The notes under the pieces: generated by a model
What the model was told of the DNA's origin: nothing
The model's input: only the letters and a program-made list of their open reading frames with translations
The model's database searches: none
Shown: positions 49,741 to 59,300 of the stretch, one piece after another
Layout of the letters: each line of letters opens with the position of its first letter
Numbering within the stretch: position 1 is the stretch's first letter
Assembly: GCA_030737875.1 (NCBI GenBank)
Contig: CM060921.1
Span: 404,156,192-404,220,191, forward strand
Direction of reading: 5' to 3'
Source of the DNA: Allium sativum
Taxonomy: Eukaryota > Streptophyta > Magnoliopsida > Asparagales > Amaryllidaceae
DNA length: 64,000 bases
Position numbers and translations under genes: made by a program

Positions 49741-51285
49741 GTGGAAACGATATAGGAATTTTTGAATGAACTATATTTATATAAATATATAAATATAAAT
49801 AGAATTAAAATGAAATGTGGCCGTGCAGTTCGTGTTTTGAAACCGTGATTTCAAACGACTAGTGCGGGAAATCGTTATAAAATACTATAGATGATATAGA
49901 GTGGAAATAAACCAATTTTGTTGTGTTTGCTTGATATGTGATGGTTGAATGTATTTGACATGAAAATTATAACTAAATAACTGAAATGTGAATGTTGAGT
50001 AGTCCAACCATGTGATTAATTGATTTGAAAATCTAAATATACGTGGGTTATTTGAAAAGGCCGAGTTTATCTCATTTCAAATAATCGATCGACGTTGAGA
50101 AGTCGAAGAGTCGAAGACGGCTGAAGACCGACGATCTCCACATTGGATGGATGGGCGCTACTGATGCTCGTGATTGGAGTAGCTACCATGAAGGAATTGA
50201 AGTAGTAGCCGTCGAAACATACTGTTGATTGTACGGATATGCGAGGAATTGGTGCCTCCGGTTTCGTTCAGACCCAGAACGGACTTGTAAATGGACTGTG
50301 TGTCTGACATTGGATTTTGTTCTGTGTTGATTGATCTTTGTTAAATATATATCTGTTTGGCGGCGGAGAATTTATTCTCTTGCTTAACACCCTTCTCTGA
50401 GACGTACGAGCTCAGAGGTTATACATTGACAGAAATCAGTCGCATGGAGTGGATTGCCTGTGTGGCACGCCTGAGTGGCATATGATCAAGGCTTCTGTTG
50501 CAAAGCAAAGTCTTGTGGTTGATGATCAAAGCATGGTCTGTGTGACGTAGCTTTGTGTATAACGTGAATTCGTGAGCCTCACACCTCGGTATGAGTCATA
50601 AACGGGAGAGTGACTACAGGGAGAGCACGACGTTTCTTTCTAGCTAAGGTAGTGTCAGTGACCTACCAGCCCTGACATTATATATACTTTTCACCTGTGT
50701 GGTTGTTGGAATGCGAGGCGCCTCGATATAGGTCTGTAAGGACCGGGAAACGTGTGTTCAGGAATAACTAATCATCAAAAGTAAGAGAGGACCGGCCCTG
50801 AAGATCCAAGGATCATAGTGGGGCCCTGGGACATTTGCTAGAGTGTCTCGAATCGGAGAGGAGCTTGCCCCTTGCCTCGACTCATGAAGGAATCCAATTT
50901 CCAATACGAAATATGCGGATGTGATTGTATTACTAGTATGGCGACATAGTAGATTGTAGCTATGCCGCCTAGGATTGATATTTATGATTGAATTTGATTT
51001 TGAAACTTATATGCACTAGTAATAATATCAAACATTTTTGTTTTATACGTATGAAGCATTTTTGGCCATTATAAGGTAAAACTCTATCCTCCGGCTTGCG
51101 TTGCATTGTGTAATGGGACCTGAGTCTTATAGTGGCTTCATTTTATAAAAAGCATTGCGTTGATTTAATCGTTTACTTTATATCATGCACCAGCACTCAT
51201 TGGAGTAAACCCGTTCCGCGAAAGTGGCATGGTCCTTTGATTTGCCTTATTATTGTTGTTAATAAGTTGAGTAGATTTCTCTTAC

Positions 51286-51299
51286 CAGTCCCATGACTG
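51286..51299 (+). other. CAGTC/GACTG hairpin in D U5
   Basis: CTTACCAGTC, CCAT, GACTGAC, as in A and C. Second copy near 61240 in the 3' LTR. Confidence 0.55.
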
Positions 51300-51736
51300 A
51301 CTCGTAGTTTGTTTCACCTTGCAAACTCGGGTGCCCTCATTTTCACACGGGCAACCTAGTTACAGGTTTCGGACGCACCTTTTGGCTCATGGCGAGGCTT
51401 GACTACACCGTGCTGACTTGGATTTTCTCCGCCATTATTGTATCTATATTATGATTCCGCCATTGGCGATGTAGACTGATATTTATTTTTTGTACTCTTT
51501 ATGTATGATTCCGCCTCAGGCGATGGTGACTGATTATGTATCATTATGCACTAAGTTGTATCCTGTACTGTGCTTCTCTGATGTGATGATATCTATATGA
51601 TTCCGCTGTCATATGTGTGCAAATTATTCTATTTTCTGTTTATGCTATTATCTGTGATCTGCTAATGATGATTAATGTGTTATATTCCAATGATTATCCT
51701 TAACACCGTGTCATAGGGTTTTGGGATCGTCACAGC

Positions 51737-51748
51737 TGGTATCAGAGC
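51737..51748 (+). other. Primer-binding site (tRNA-iMet), family D
   Basis: TGGTATCAGAGC, 2 nt after the LTR end, extending as TTTGG, which also follows the A site. Confidence 0.94.
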
Positions 51749-51825
51749 TTTGGTTAACCATAGTTCTGGAGTCTAACACATTAAACACTTTGTCAACATA
51801 GAATCAGTAGTATTCTAAGGCGAGT

Positions 51826-51866
51826 GGCTCATTAGAGATAGGACTAGTAAAGTCCTAGAATGAGCC
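51826..51866 (+). ncRNA. Stem-loop downstream of PBS, family D
   Basis: Outer arms GGCTCATT (51826-51833) and AATGAGCC (51859-51866), 8 perfect pairs; internal loop AGAGAT; inner arms AGGACT (51840-51845) and AGTCCT (51851-51856), 6 perfect pairs; loop AGTAA. It lies in the untranslated leader between the primer site and the gag start, where retroelement packaging and dimer signals usually sit. Function is inference. Confidence 0.7.
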
Positions 51867-51991
51867 GAGCAGAATAGCAAAAACAATTTGATCAATCCAT
51901 CGTTATCTTTCCGTAAATTTTCTGCTTAACTATGCAATAGACTATCATTTCTGTTAGCTGACTTTTTCGTTGCTTATACATAATTTGAAAA

Positions 51992-52687
51992 ATGGCTACC
52001 AGAGCAGCCGCCGCTAGAGGAGGCCGTCCCGGCCGAGGCCGAGGGAGAGGAGAGGTCCCAGTTCAAGAAGGACCTTTGATACAACCTCCGGCAGCTCAAT
52101 ACTTCGAGCTTGACCGTGTAGCTAAGAGATATAAGAACTTAGGAGGCAAGACCTTCTCGGGAACTAGCACCGTAATAGAGGCCCTTGCATGGCTCAAAAC
52201 ATGCGAGAAAATTCTTGAAGGCCTAAGGCTTGGAGACGAAGACAAAGCTATTATGGGCGCCTGGCTTATGCAGGAACAAGCTGAATTATGGTGGGAATCT
52301 CTTACCGCCGGGAATAGAGAAGCTGGAAGAACATGGGATGGATTTAAAGAACTCTTCAAGGAGAAATATGTCCCCGAACAAGCTCTAGAAAGAATGCACG
52401 ATGACTTCGCCGATCTCCAGTAGGGGGATCTTTCCGTGCAAGGTTATCTGAATAAATTTACACTGTTGTCGCCCTATGCTCCGGAACTCGTTGCCACTGC
52501 GAAATCCAAAAATAAGAGGTTTATCCTTGGGCTAAGACGACAATATCATGATAGGGCCATGGCCCATGTCAAGCTGGAATTCAACGAGCTGGTGGAAATG
52601 ACATGCAACTATGAAGACCTTGATCAAAGGCATCTGGATCAGGATCGTGCTAGAAGCCAAGCCGGAAACAAGCCAAGCCTGCTGTAA
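51992..52687 (+). pseudogene. Gag capsid segment, family D
   Basis: Forms the retrotransposon virus-like particle. The N-terminus is Ala/Arg/Gly-rich (RGGRPGRGRGRG). A retrotransposon-Gag capsid domain spans residues ~45-215, with the family pattern Fx-G at ~55, A-x2-W-L near 65, A-E-L-W-W near 98 and W-x2-F-K-x2-F-x2-K-Y near 115. Codon 144 is TAG (52421) inside D-L-Q-stop-G-D-L-S, splitting it into 143 and ~83 codon pieces in the same frame. A second stop at 52685 follows a frameshift; the zinc knuckles lie in the shifted frame. Confidence 0.88.
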
Positions 52688-54639
52688 ATCAAGGCGAGTC
52701 AAGCCAAGCAGCATCTTCAAAACCTAAGACTGGCAAGCCGCCAAGAGGCAATTGTTTTAACTGTGGTAAGCCGGGGCACTACTCAAACGTCTGCACAGCT
52801 CTGAAGAGGCAGAAAACAAATTCTCAAGGCTCGAGCCAAGGCTCCCAGAACCCTCGCTCGTGCTTCAACTGTCACAAGACCGATCATCTGGTCAAAGACT
52901 GTCCTTTGCTGAAGAAAGCTACAGTAGCTCACGTCTATGACGGGTCGAGCCCGCCAGCTGCTTCCGATGGAGCAGGTAAACCTGATGTTTTGGGAGGTAC
53001 CCTTACAACTAAAAATATTCCTGTTTCTGTATTATTTGACACAGGTGCATCACGTAGTTTTATTGCTAGAAACACAGTGCACAAATTAAAGTTAAAACAG
53101 CGAAAGCTCAAAGAATCGGTTGAAGTTCATAACCCCATAGGGGGTCCTATTACTCTCGGTTCATATTGTAGAGTGCCAGTCTCTTATTCTTCCTACAAGT
53201 TTCCTTTCAATTTAATCGTTATGGATTTTCCCGAATTCGATATCATTCTCGGGCTAGATTGGTTAACGAAATATGAAGCCGAAGTGAATTGTGCGGAAAA
53301 AATCGTTAAAATTCGAATGAAGCTTGGATATATTACGGTTCCCTGTCATGGTTCGAATCCGAATAGAGAAGAATTTTGGTCAGCATTAGAACTTATCCCC
53401 ACTTCCATGGAAAAGATTCCGATTGTTAGAAACTATGCCGATGTGTTTGAAGAAGTTGAAAACTTACCTCCGCAAAGAGAAATAGAATTCCGAATCGATC
53501 TAATTCCTAATGCCAGACCAGTGGTACATCCAATTCGCAGAATGACTCCGAAAGAAAAAGAAGAATTAGGCGATCAAACTCGTCAACTGTTGTGGAGGGG
53601 TCTAATCGGACCTAGTTTTTCTAATTGGGGTGCAGCTGTTGTGTTTGTCCCAAAGTCAGACGGTACTCTTCGATTATGCATTGATTACCGAGACCTCAAC
53701 AAACAGACGCTCAAAAATAAGTATCCATTACCCCGCATTGATGATTTGCTAGACCAATTGAATGGGGCGAAAGTATTTTCCCGAATGGACCTAGCTACAG
53801 GTTTTCATCAATTGAGAATAGCAGAAGAGTGTGTTCCCTTGACAGCTTTCAGAGGTCCAGACATATTTTATGAATGGTTAGTAATGCCGTTTGGCCTATG
53901 CAACGCTCCAGCATACTTTGTCGATCTAATGAATAGAGTGTTCAGGGGAGTTCTGAATAAATTTGTCCTCGTATTTATCGATGATATTTTAATCTACTCC
54001 AAATCAAAACCCGAGCATGAAAAACACTTAGAACAAGTATTGGAGATTCTAAGGAAGAATGTCTTCAAAGCCAAATTCTCTAAATGTGTCTTCTGGCAAG
54101 AAGAAGTCAAATTTCTCGGCCATGTTGTGTCAGAGAAAGGAATTTCTGTTGACCCAAGCAAAATAACAGTGATTCAAGACTGGAAACAACCCACTAATCC
54201 CACGGAAGTTAGAAGTTTTATGGGGTTGGCTAGTTATTATCGAAAATTCGTTAAGGATTTCTCGAAGATATCCAGTCCGTTAACGAAGCTCACAAAGAAA
54301 CATGAGAAGTTTAAGTGGACTTCCGACTGTGAAGAAGCTTTCCAGGAATTGAAATTGAAGCTGACCACTGCTCCAGTGTTAACTATTATTGATGGCAATC
54401 AGGATTTAACGGTTTGGACAGATGCTTCTATTAGAGGTCTTGGTGCAGTGTTAATGCAGAGAGGCCAAGTAGTCGCTTATGCAAGCCACCAACTGAAACC
54501 GCATGAGAAGAATTATGTGACTCATGATCTTGAGTTGCTAGCCATCGTTTTTGCATTGAAAATCTGGAGGCATTATTTATTGGGCGAGAAATTTATACTG
54601 TACACAGATCATCAATCATTGAAGTATTTATATACCTAG
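52654..54639 (+). CDS. Gag zinc knuckles-protease-RT-RNase H open stretch, family D
   Basis: The longest intact frame in the window, 661 codons, with no proper start of its own; it depends on read-through from gag. Two CCHC knuckles (C-x2-C-x4-H-x4-C) lie at 52753-52794 and 52861-52902. Aspartic protease: LFDTGAS at 53032-53052 and DIILGLDWL about 70 residues later. [10 protein letters not shown], first catalytic Asp in [16 protein letters not shown], and the FIDD box at 53974-53985 (usual YxDD variant). RNase H: catalytic Asp at 54421, Glu in HDLELLA, Asp in YTDH. The fingers motif has LTAF where KTAF is typical. Ends at the C-to-T TAG at 54637. Confidence 0.92.
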   Translation, partial: KPSRKQAKPAVNQGESSQAASSKPKTGKPPRGNCFNCGKPGHYSNVCTALKRQKTNSQGSSQGSQNPRSCFNCHKTDHLVKDCPLLKKATVAHVYDGSSPPAASDGAGKPDVLGGTLTTKNIPVSVLFDTGASRSFIARNTVHKLKLKQRKLKESVEVHNPIGGPITLGSYCRVPVSYSSYKFPFNLIVMDFPEFDIILGLDWLTKYEAEVNCAEKIVKIRMKLGYITVPCHGSNPNREEFWSALELIPTSMEKIPIVRNYADVFEEVENLPPQREIEFRIDLIPNARPVVHPIRRMTPKEKEELGDQTRQLLWRGLIGPSFSNWGAAVVFVPKSDGTLRLCIDYRDLNKQTLKNKYPLPRIDDLLDQLNGAKVFSRMDLATGFHQLRIAEECVPLTAFRGPDIFYEWLVMPFGLCNAPAYFVDLMNRVFRGVLNKFVLVFIDDILIYSKSKPEHEKHLEQVLEILRKNVFKAKFSKCVFWQEEVKFLGHVVSEKGISVDPSKITVIQDWKQPTNPTEVRSFMGLASYYRKFVKDFSKISSPLTKLTKKHEKFKWTSDCEEAFQELKLKLTTAPVLTIIDGNQDLTVWTDASIRGLGAVLMQRGQVVAYASHQLKPHEKNYVTHDLELLAIVFALKIWRHYLLGEKFILYTDHQSLKYLYT

Positions 54640-55204
54640 AAAGATCTGAATCTGAGATAGCAGCGTTGGCTAGAATTTCTTGCAGCGTATGATCTTGATA
54701 TCCTATATACGCCGGGGAAGGCTAACGTTGTAGCGGATGCACTTAGTAGAAAGACCGCAATCGTTGCCCATCTTATAATTACACCTGGATTGATTGATAG
54801 GATTTCAGCCCTTCAAAAAGACGATGAATTCATTCAGAGAATCAGTCAGAGGGTCAAGGAAGATGAAACCACGAGTTTTCGTATTGACAATGGGGGGGGT
54901 TCTCGGGTTAAATAATAGGATTTGCATTCCAAATATTCCAGGCCTTCGAAGAGAAGTGCTGGACGAATGCCATAAATCCAAATTTTGCATCCATCCAGGT
55001 GTGAGTAAAATGTACAACGATATCAAACGCACTTTCTGGTGGAAGGCAATGAAAAGAGATATTTCTTTGTATGTTAGCAGATGCCCTACTTGTCAATTGG
55101 TCAAGAGTGACCAACAGAAGCTAGCTGGACTGTTACAACCGTTGGAAGTCCCAGGCTGGAAATGGGAACAAATTTCCATGGATTTCATAGATGGTTTGCC
55201 GTGA
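54640..55204 (+). pseudogene. RNase H tail and integrase HHCC segment, family D
   Basis: After TAG 54637 and TAG 54658 the frame continues through WLEFLAAYD and VVADALSRK (end of RNase H). The G-tract at 54892 shifts the frame by one. The new frame carries the integrase zinc-binding domain: His in ECHKSKF, His in CIHPG, then C-P-T-C before QLVK, at about 54960-55110. It is followed by WEQISMDFIDGLP and a TGA (55202) where Arg is expected. Confidence 0.88.
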
Positions 55205-55789
55205 ACCAAGAAAGGTAATGACAGCATTTGGGTAATCGTAGATCGCTTCACGAAGACTGCCCATTTTATACCTGTCAGATCCAATAGAACCGCTCAAAGT
55301 CTAGCGCAGATATACTTCAAAGAAATTGTTAAGCTGCATGGAATTCCCATCAGCATAGTCAGTGATAGAGATCCCCTATTTACTAGCAAGTTCTGGGAGG
55401 CTTTCCAGACAGAATTGGGAACAAAACTTAATATGAGCACCGCTTATCACCCTCAAGCAGATGGCCAAACTGAGCGGGTGAATAGAATTCTAGAAGATTT
55501 ATTGCGGGCTTGTATAATTGATTTTGGTGGGTCATGGGAAGATCATTTGCATTTGGCAGAATTCTCATATAACAATAGCTATCAAACAAGTTTGAGAATG
55601 TCGCCATTTGAAGCATTATATGGCAGACCCTGCAGATCTCCAGCATGTTGGGTAGAACCTGGCAACAGACTTGTGTTAGGACCCGATATGATTAGAGAAG
55701 CATCTGATAGAGTGGGCTTTATCAAGAAGCGTTTGAAAACCGCCCAAAGCCACAGAAAAGTTATGCAGACTCTAGAAGGAGAGATTTGA
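55205..55789 (+). pseudogene. Integrase catalytic core segment, family D
   Basis: Inserts the cDNA into the genome. The DD35E triad is complete: Asp at 55241 (VDRFTK), Asp at 55364 (SDRDPLF) and Glu at 55472 (GQTER), with 35 residues between the last two. Downstream AEFSYNNSYQ and PFEALYGRPCRSP are typical Ty3-type words. It lacks its own start. A lost base in the A run at 55756-55759 diverts the frame into a TGA at 55787. Confidence 0.92.
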
Positions 55790-56235
55790 CATTTGCTGTT
55801 GGTGATCATGTTTATTTGAAGGTTTCTCCGATGAGAGGAGTAATCAGATTTGGCAAAACTGGGAAGTTGGCACCAAGACTTATTGGTCCCTTTCCTATAC
55901 TTGAGCGGATTGGAAATCTTGCTTATAGGGTTCAATTGCCAGATTGGTTGCCTGGAGTGCACAATGTATTTCACATATCTCAACCTAGAAGACATGTGCA
56001 TGATCCGGATCTTGTTGTAGAAGAAGCAGCGCAACGGGATGTGGAGATAACTCTAGAATTAGCACTCAGAAGAGAGCCATTAAAGATTGTTGGCAAAGAA
56101 ACTAGAGAACTCAGAAGCAAAAAGGTTCATTTAGTTAAAGTGCAGTGGAGCAGTGATCCTAGAGACTGTACATGGGAAACTGAGGAAAGCATTAAGCAGG
56201 CTTACCCCAAATGCAGAGTGGATATCTCTGACTAA
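55786..56235 (+). pseudogene. Integrase C-terminus with chromodomain-like tail, family D
   Basis: The recovered frame begins around FAVGDHVYLKVSP (GPY/F-type domain, with GPFPILERIG and YRVQLP) and HNVFHISQ. It ends with a chromodomain-like segment of ~50 residues: P-L-K-I-V at ~98, VKVQW near 118, DCTWE near 127, and A-Y-P shortly before the stop. Chromodomains of plant chromoviruses bind histone marks and bias insertion to heterochromatin; the segment here is divergent and binding is not testable from sequence. The stop (56233) is 89 bp before the purine tract. Confidence 0.88.
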
Positions 56236-56323
56236 CTCCGGTGCAAGGTACCTTTACAATACTTTGCATTTACATTTTATTTCCTACTTTACTGTTGTTT
56301 CCTTTTCGAGGATGAAAAGTTTT

Positions 56324-56336
56324 AAGTGGGGGAGAT
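56324..56336 (+). other. Polypurine tract, family D
   Basis: AAGTGGGGGAGAT immediately before the 3' LTR, identical to the tract of family A. The preceding stretch CCTTTTCGAGGATGAAAAG also parallels A (CCTTTTCGGGGACGAAAAG on its minus strand). Confidence 0.9.
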
Positions 56337-59300
56337 TGTAATAACCCGGAAAATACGAGCCAATTTAAATTTTTTAAAATGGTGATTTCAAAGGGATTTG
56401 AACAATTGAAATAGAATATTTCAATAAAATAGTGAATTAGGAATAGTGAGTCAGTTTGAAAATTTGAATTCAAACTTTGACTGACTGTGCAGGGTGGAAA
56501 ATATAACGGATTTTAGCGAAACCAAAAATATTTAAATCTGTTAGTCAATACCTTTCTAACGAATCTGAAAAATCGAAGTTTCATAACGGGAATCAAAAGT
56601 TATGGCCGAATGAATTTTCAGAAGGGTCGGTATATGGAATATATAGCCCTGGAAAATTGATATTTTGCATACGACCTCAGAATTCGACGAAACCACTTTT
56701 GTTGGGTCCGGGATGTCAAACTATTGCTAGGGTTCAAATTTCATAATTTTTGAAGCTAGTATGTGAGCGTGGCAAAAGAAATTGTGATTGGTCAATTTCT
56801 GTTAAATTGGATCGACCAGAAAATGGCCATTTTTCAAACGACCTCAGAATTCGACGAAACTAGTTTAGTTGGGACCGTAGCGTCAAAACATAGCTAGATT
56901 TATTTTTCTGGAATTTTTCGAATCAGTTTGTGGCCCTGGCAAATTGAAATGTACGTTGAAAGTTAAAAATTAAATGTTTTATACTTTAATTTGAAAAAAT
57001 AACTGACTGTAACAGTCGAATTGGCCTACGAAACATATCCCATTGTGTATGGAATGGGGGTATTTAGCTAGGGGCGACAGTCGTTGGGTTTAAAAAGGAG
57101 TTCGTTTGAGAAAACACTATTTAAAAATTTAATATAGTCCTCGGCCAATCAGAATTTTCCATTCATAAATTTTTTTAAAAAAAAGAAAAGAAAACCCCCT
57201 CGAACGAACGGCGACCCGAGCTCCCACCCTTCCAGCCCCGATCGCCGCCGCTACCGCCACCTACAGCCTTCGCCACCACCACCCCTCGACGCGCCTCCGT
57301 CCCCTCTTCAAATCCGACTAACCACTACCACCCCTCGTCGCCTGTGCCGCCCGAATCGAAGCCCCAAAGTCCCGACCTTTCCACCGCCGCCGCCGCCGAT
57401 CTAGACCACCGAACGCCACCAAACCACCACCGACTAGAAGCCCTCTCTTCCCTCTTCCACGTCAACTCGCCGATCATCCCCTCATGCCTCGATTCTCGCG
57501 AAAACCGTAAACCTAGTTTTGAAGCTTCGTGAAAGTGAATTTTTCTTTGATCTTTACACTTTGTAAAATCATATCTCTTTGGTGTGTTGACAAAATTCGA
57601 TGAAACAGGAAACATCGGGACCGTAAGGAAGCTCTCTACCCAATAGAAGAAGCCGCGGATTTTTCTGACATCGTATCGATTTTTAGTGCTCCGAAAACCA
57701 AGGTGAGAAATCTAAATTAATATGAAATTGAATGGAAAATTTCGTGTATAATTTATATTAGCGAAATATAAATTACATACATGTTGTATACCTCATGTAC
57801 ATACGTAGTGTAAGCTATATAAGCAAAGTATGAATTTTACATGCATAGAATAATTGATGTATGTGTTGAAATGCAAGAGAAATATAACAATTATATATAT
57901 ATATATATGCTCCCCTCGTCCATAAACCATGGACGATATTTATTGTGGTGAATTGGTGTGAAATATTGGATGAAAAATACGAATGGTTAAATAATTGTTT
58001 GTGGTTGATATTGTTTGGTTGTGGTTGAAAAATACCCATTGGTGATTGAAATGAATTGGAAATATTTGTGGAAATAAAAATAAACATGCCGCCTGCGTGC
58101 GAATTAGATGCATGAATCCCCATTGTCAAAAACCGCTAGGTTTTAAGGTAGAGCGAGGAGCCGTACTAGGGACGGTGCCGGTTTAACTACCCTGCCGTTA
58201 TGCTGCCGAAATTTTGAATAATCTTTGTGTGTTAGAATTATTTTCATATGTTGAAATAATTTTCATGCATTGAAATTAAAGCCATATGTTGAAACTATAT
58301 CCATGTGTGGAAATGTTTGTGTGTTGAAAAGTGTTGTGTGAAAATTAAATTCATTTGTGAATGAATGAAGTGTTTTAACAATAAAAATCACATTTTTATA
58401 TATATATGAAGTATGAAAAATATTCGCCTTATATAAATAGTTCAACAACAAAAATCCCATCTTTCCAATGTGAACAACATAAATAAAATGTCCATGTGTG
58501 GAAATGCTCATTTGTTGAGAAGTGTGTGTAGTGGAAAAGTTCATGTGTTGAATAAAAAGATCGAACAATAAAAATTACATTTTTATTGAAACTATGAAGT
58601 GTTAAAACATCCATTTGTCGAATAAATATTTTAAATGATAAAAATATAATTTTTATCATATTTGTGATATGCTAAAGGCATGCGGACGTGGAAACAAATA
58701 TTTGTGAAAGAAATATTCTTTTTACATGCATAGGAACCAAATAAAATAGTCATGTGTTGAAATCTATTTTAGTTCGCCAAAATTATCATCTATTGAAATG
58801 TGAAGTGTTAAAAATAGCCACTTGTTCAAATAAACGTGCATGAGTTAAAATATACATTAATTAGCTAATGATATGATTTTAGCCTATGCATGCAACATTA
58901 GAATGAATGGTGTTTTTAAACCAAAGCAAATCAAATATGAAATTGAATGGAAAATGATAAGTGTTAGAAATTGTATATATGTACATGCATATCTATTGAA
59001 CAGGTTAAAGAAAAGGGGCTAGAGAAGAGAAATAAAATTTTGTGCCCGACAAATAGGTACACATTTACTGCTTTGTTTGGGTGATGATTTTATGAGCCTG
59101 TTGGCTAGCCGCTTGGCTTTTTCTTTTTCTTTTTTTTATATAAGACGCTCGTGTGGCTATTTGGGAATTTTCCCAGACCCTCCCGTACAAAGGAGGTTAT
59201 GGCAAAATTTTCCGAAATTTAAAGGCGTTAGTGAAATAATTGAAGTGGAAACGATATAGGAATTTTTGAATGAACTATATTTATATAAATATAAATAGAA

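Larger units (their letters stand above)
46836..51734 (+). repeat. Family D 5' LTR (4899 bp)
   Basis: Begins TGTAATAACCCGG and ends CGTCACA. In order: GACGAAAC modules (47165-47400), CAAT- and TATA-like positions (47642-47672), CCG-rich leader (47690-48030) ending in GTGAGT, AT microsatellite (48389-48420), hairpin repeats (48890-49165), an internal-region-like segment (49490-49740), and U5 shared with A and C (50060-51700). A ~455-bp segment present in the 3' LTR (59370-59824) is deleted here at about 49869. Confidence 0.93.
51992..56235 (+). pseudogene. Disabled gag-pol polyprotein of family D
   Basis: One ancestral reading frame (start ATG 51992 in context AAAATGG, final stop TAA 56233) encodes Gag, protease, RT, RNase H, integrase and a chromodomain-like tail. 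Lesions in order: TAG at 52421 (expected Gln), net -1 (or +2) shift within 52654-52687, TAG at 54637 and TAG at 54658 (expected Gln), +1 shift in an eight-G tract (54892-54899), TGA at 55202 (expected Arg), -1 shift in an A run (55756-55759). All four nonsense codons are explained by C-to-T at CAG or CGA. No functional polyprotein can be made from this copy; the domains remain easy to recognise. Confidence 0.93.

Noticed and set aside
52906..52908. Apparent start of a separate 577-residue pol protein
   Set aside because: The codon is TTG and the same frame is open upstream through two zinc knuckles to 52654. It is an internal part of gag-pol.
55415..55417. Apparent independent start of an integrase ORF
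   Set aside because: The codon is TTG within the catalytic core, and the frame continues upstream to the TGA at 55202.
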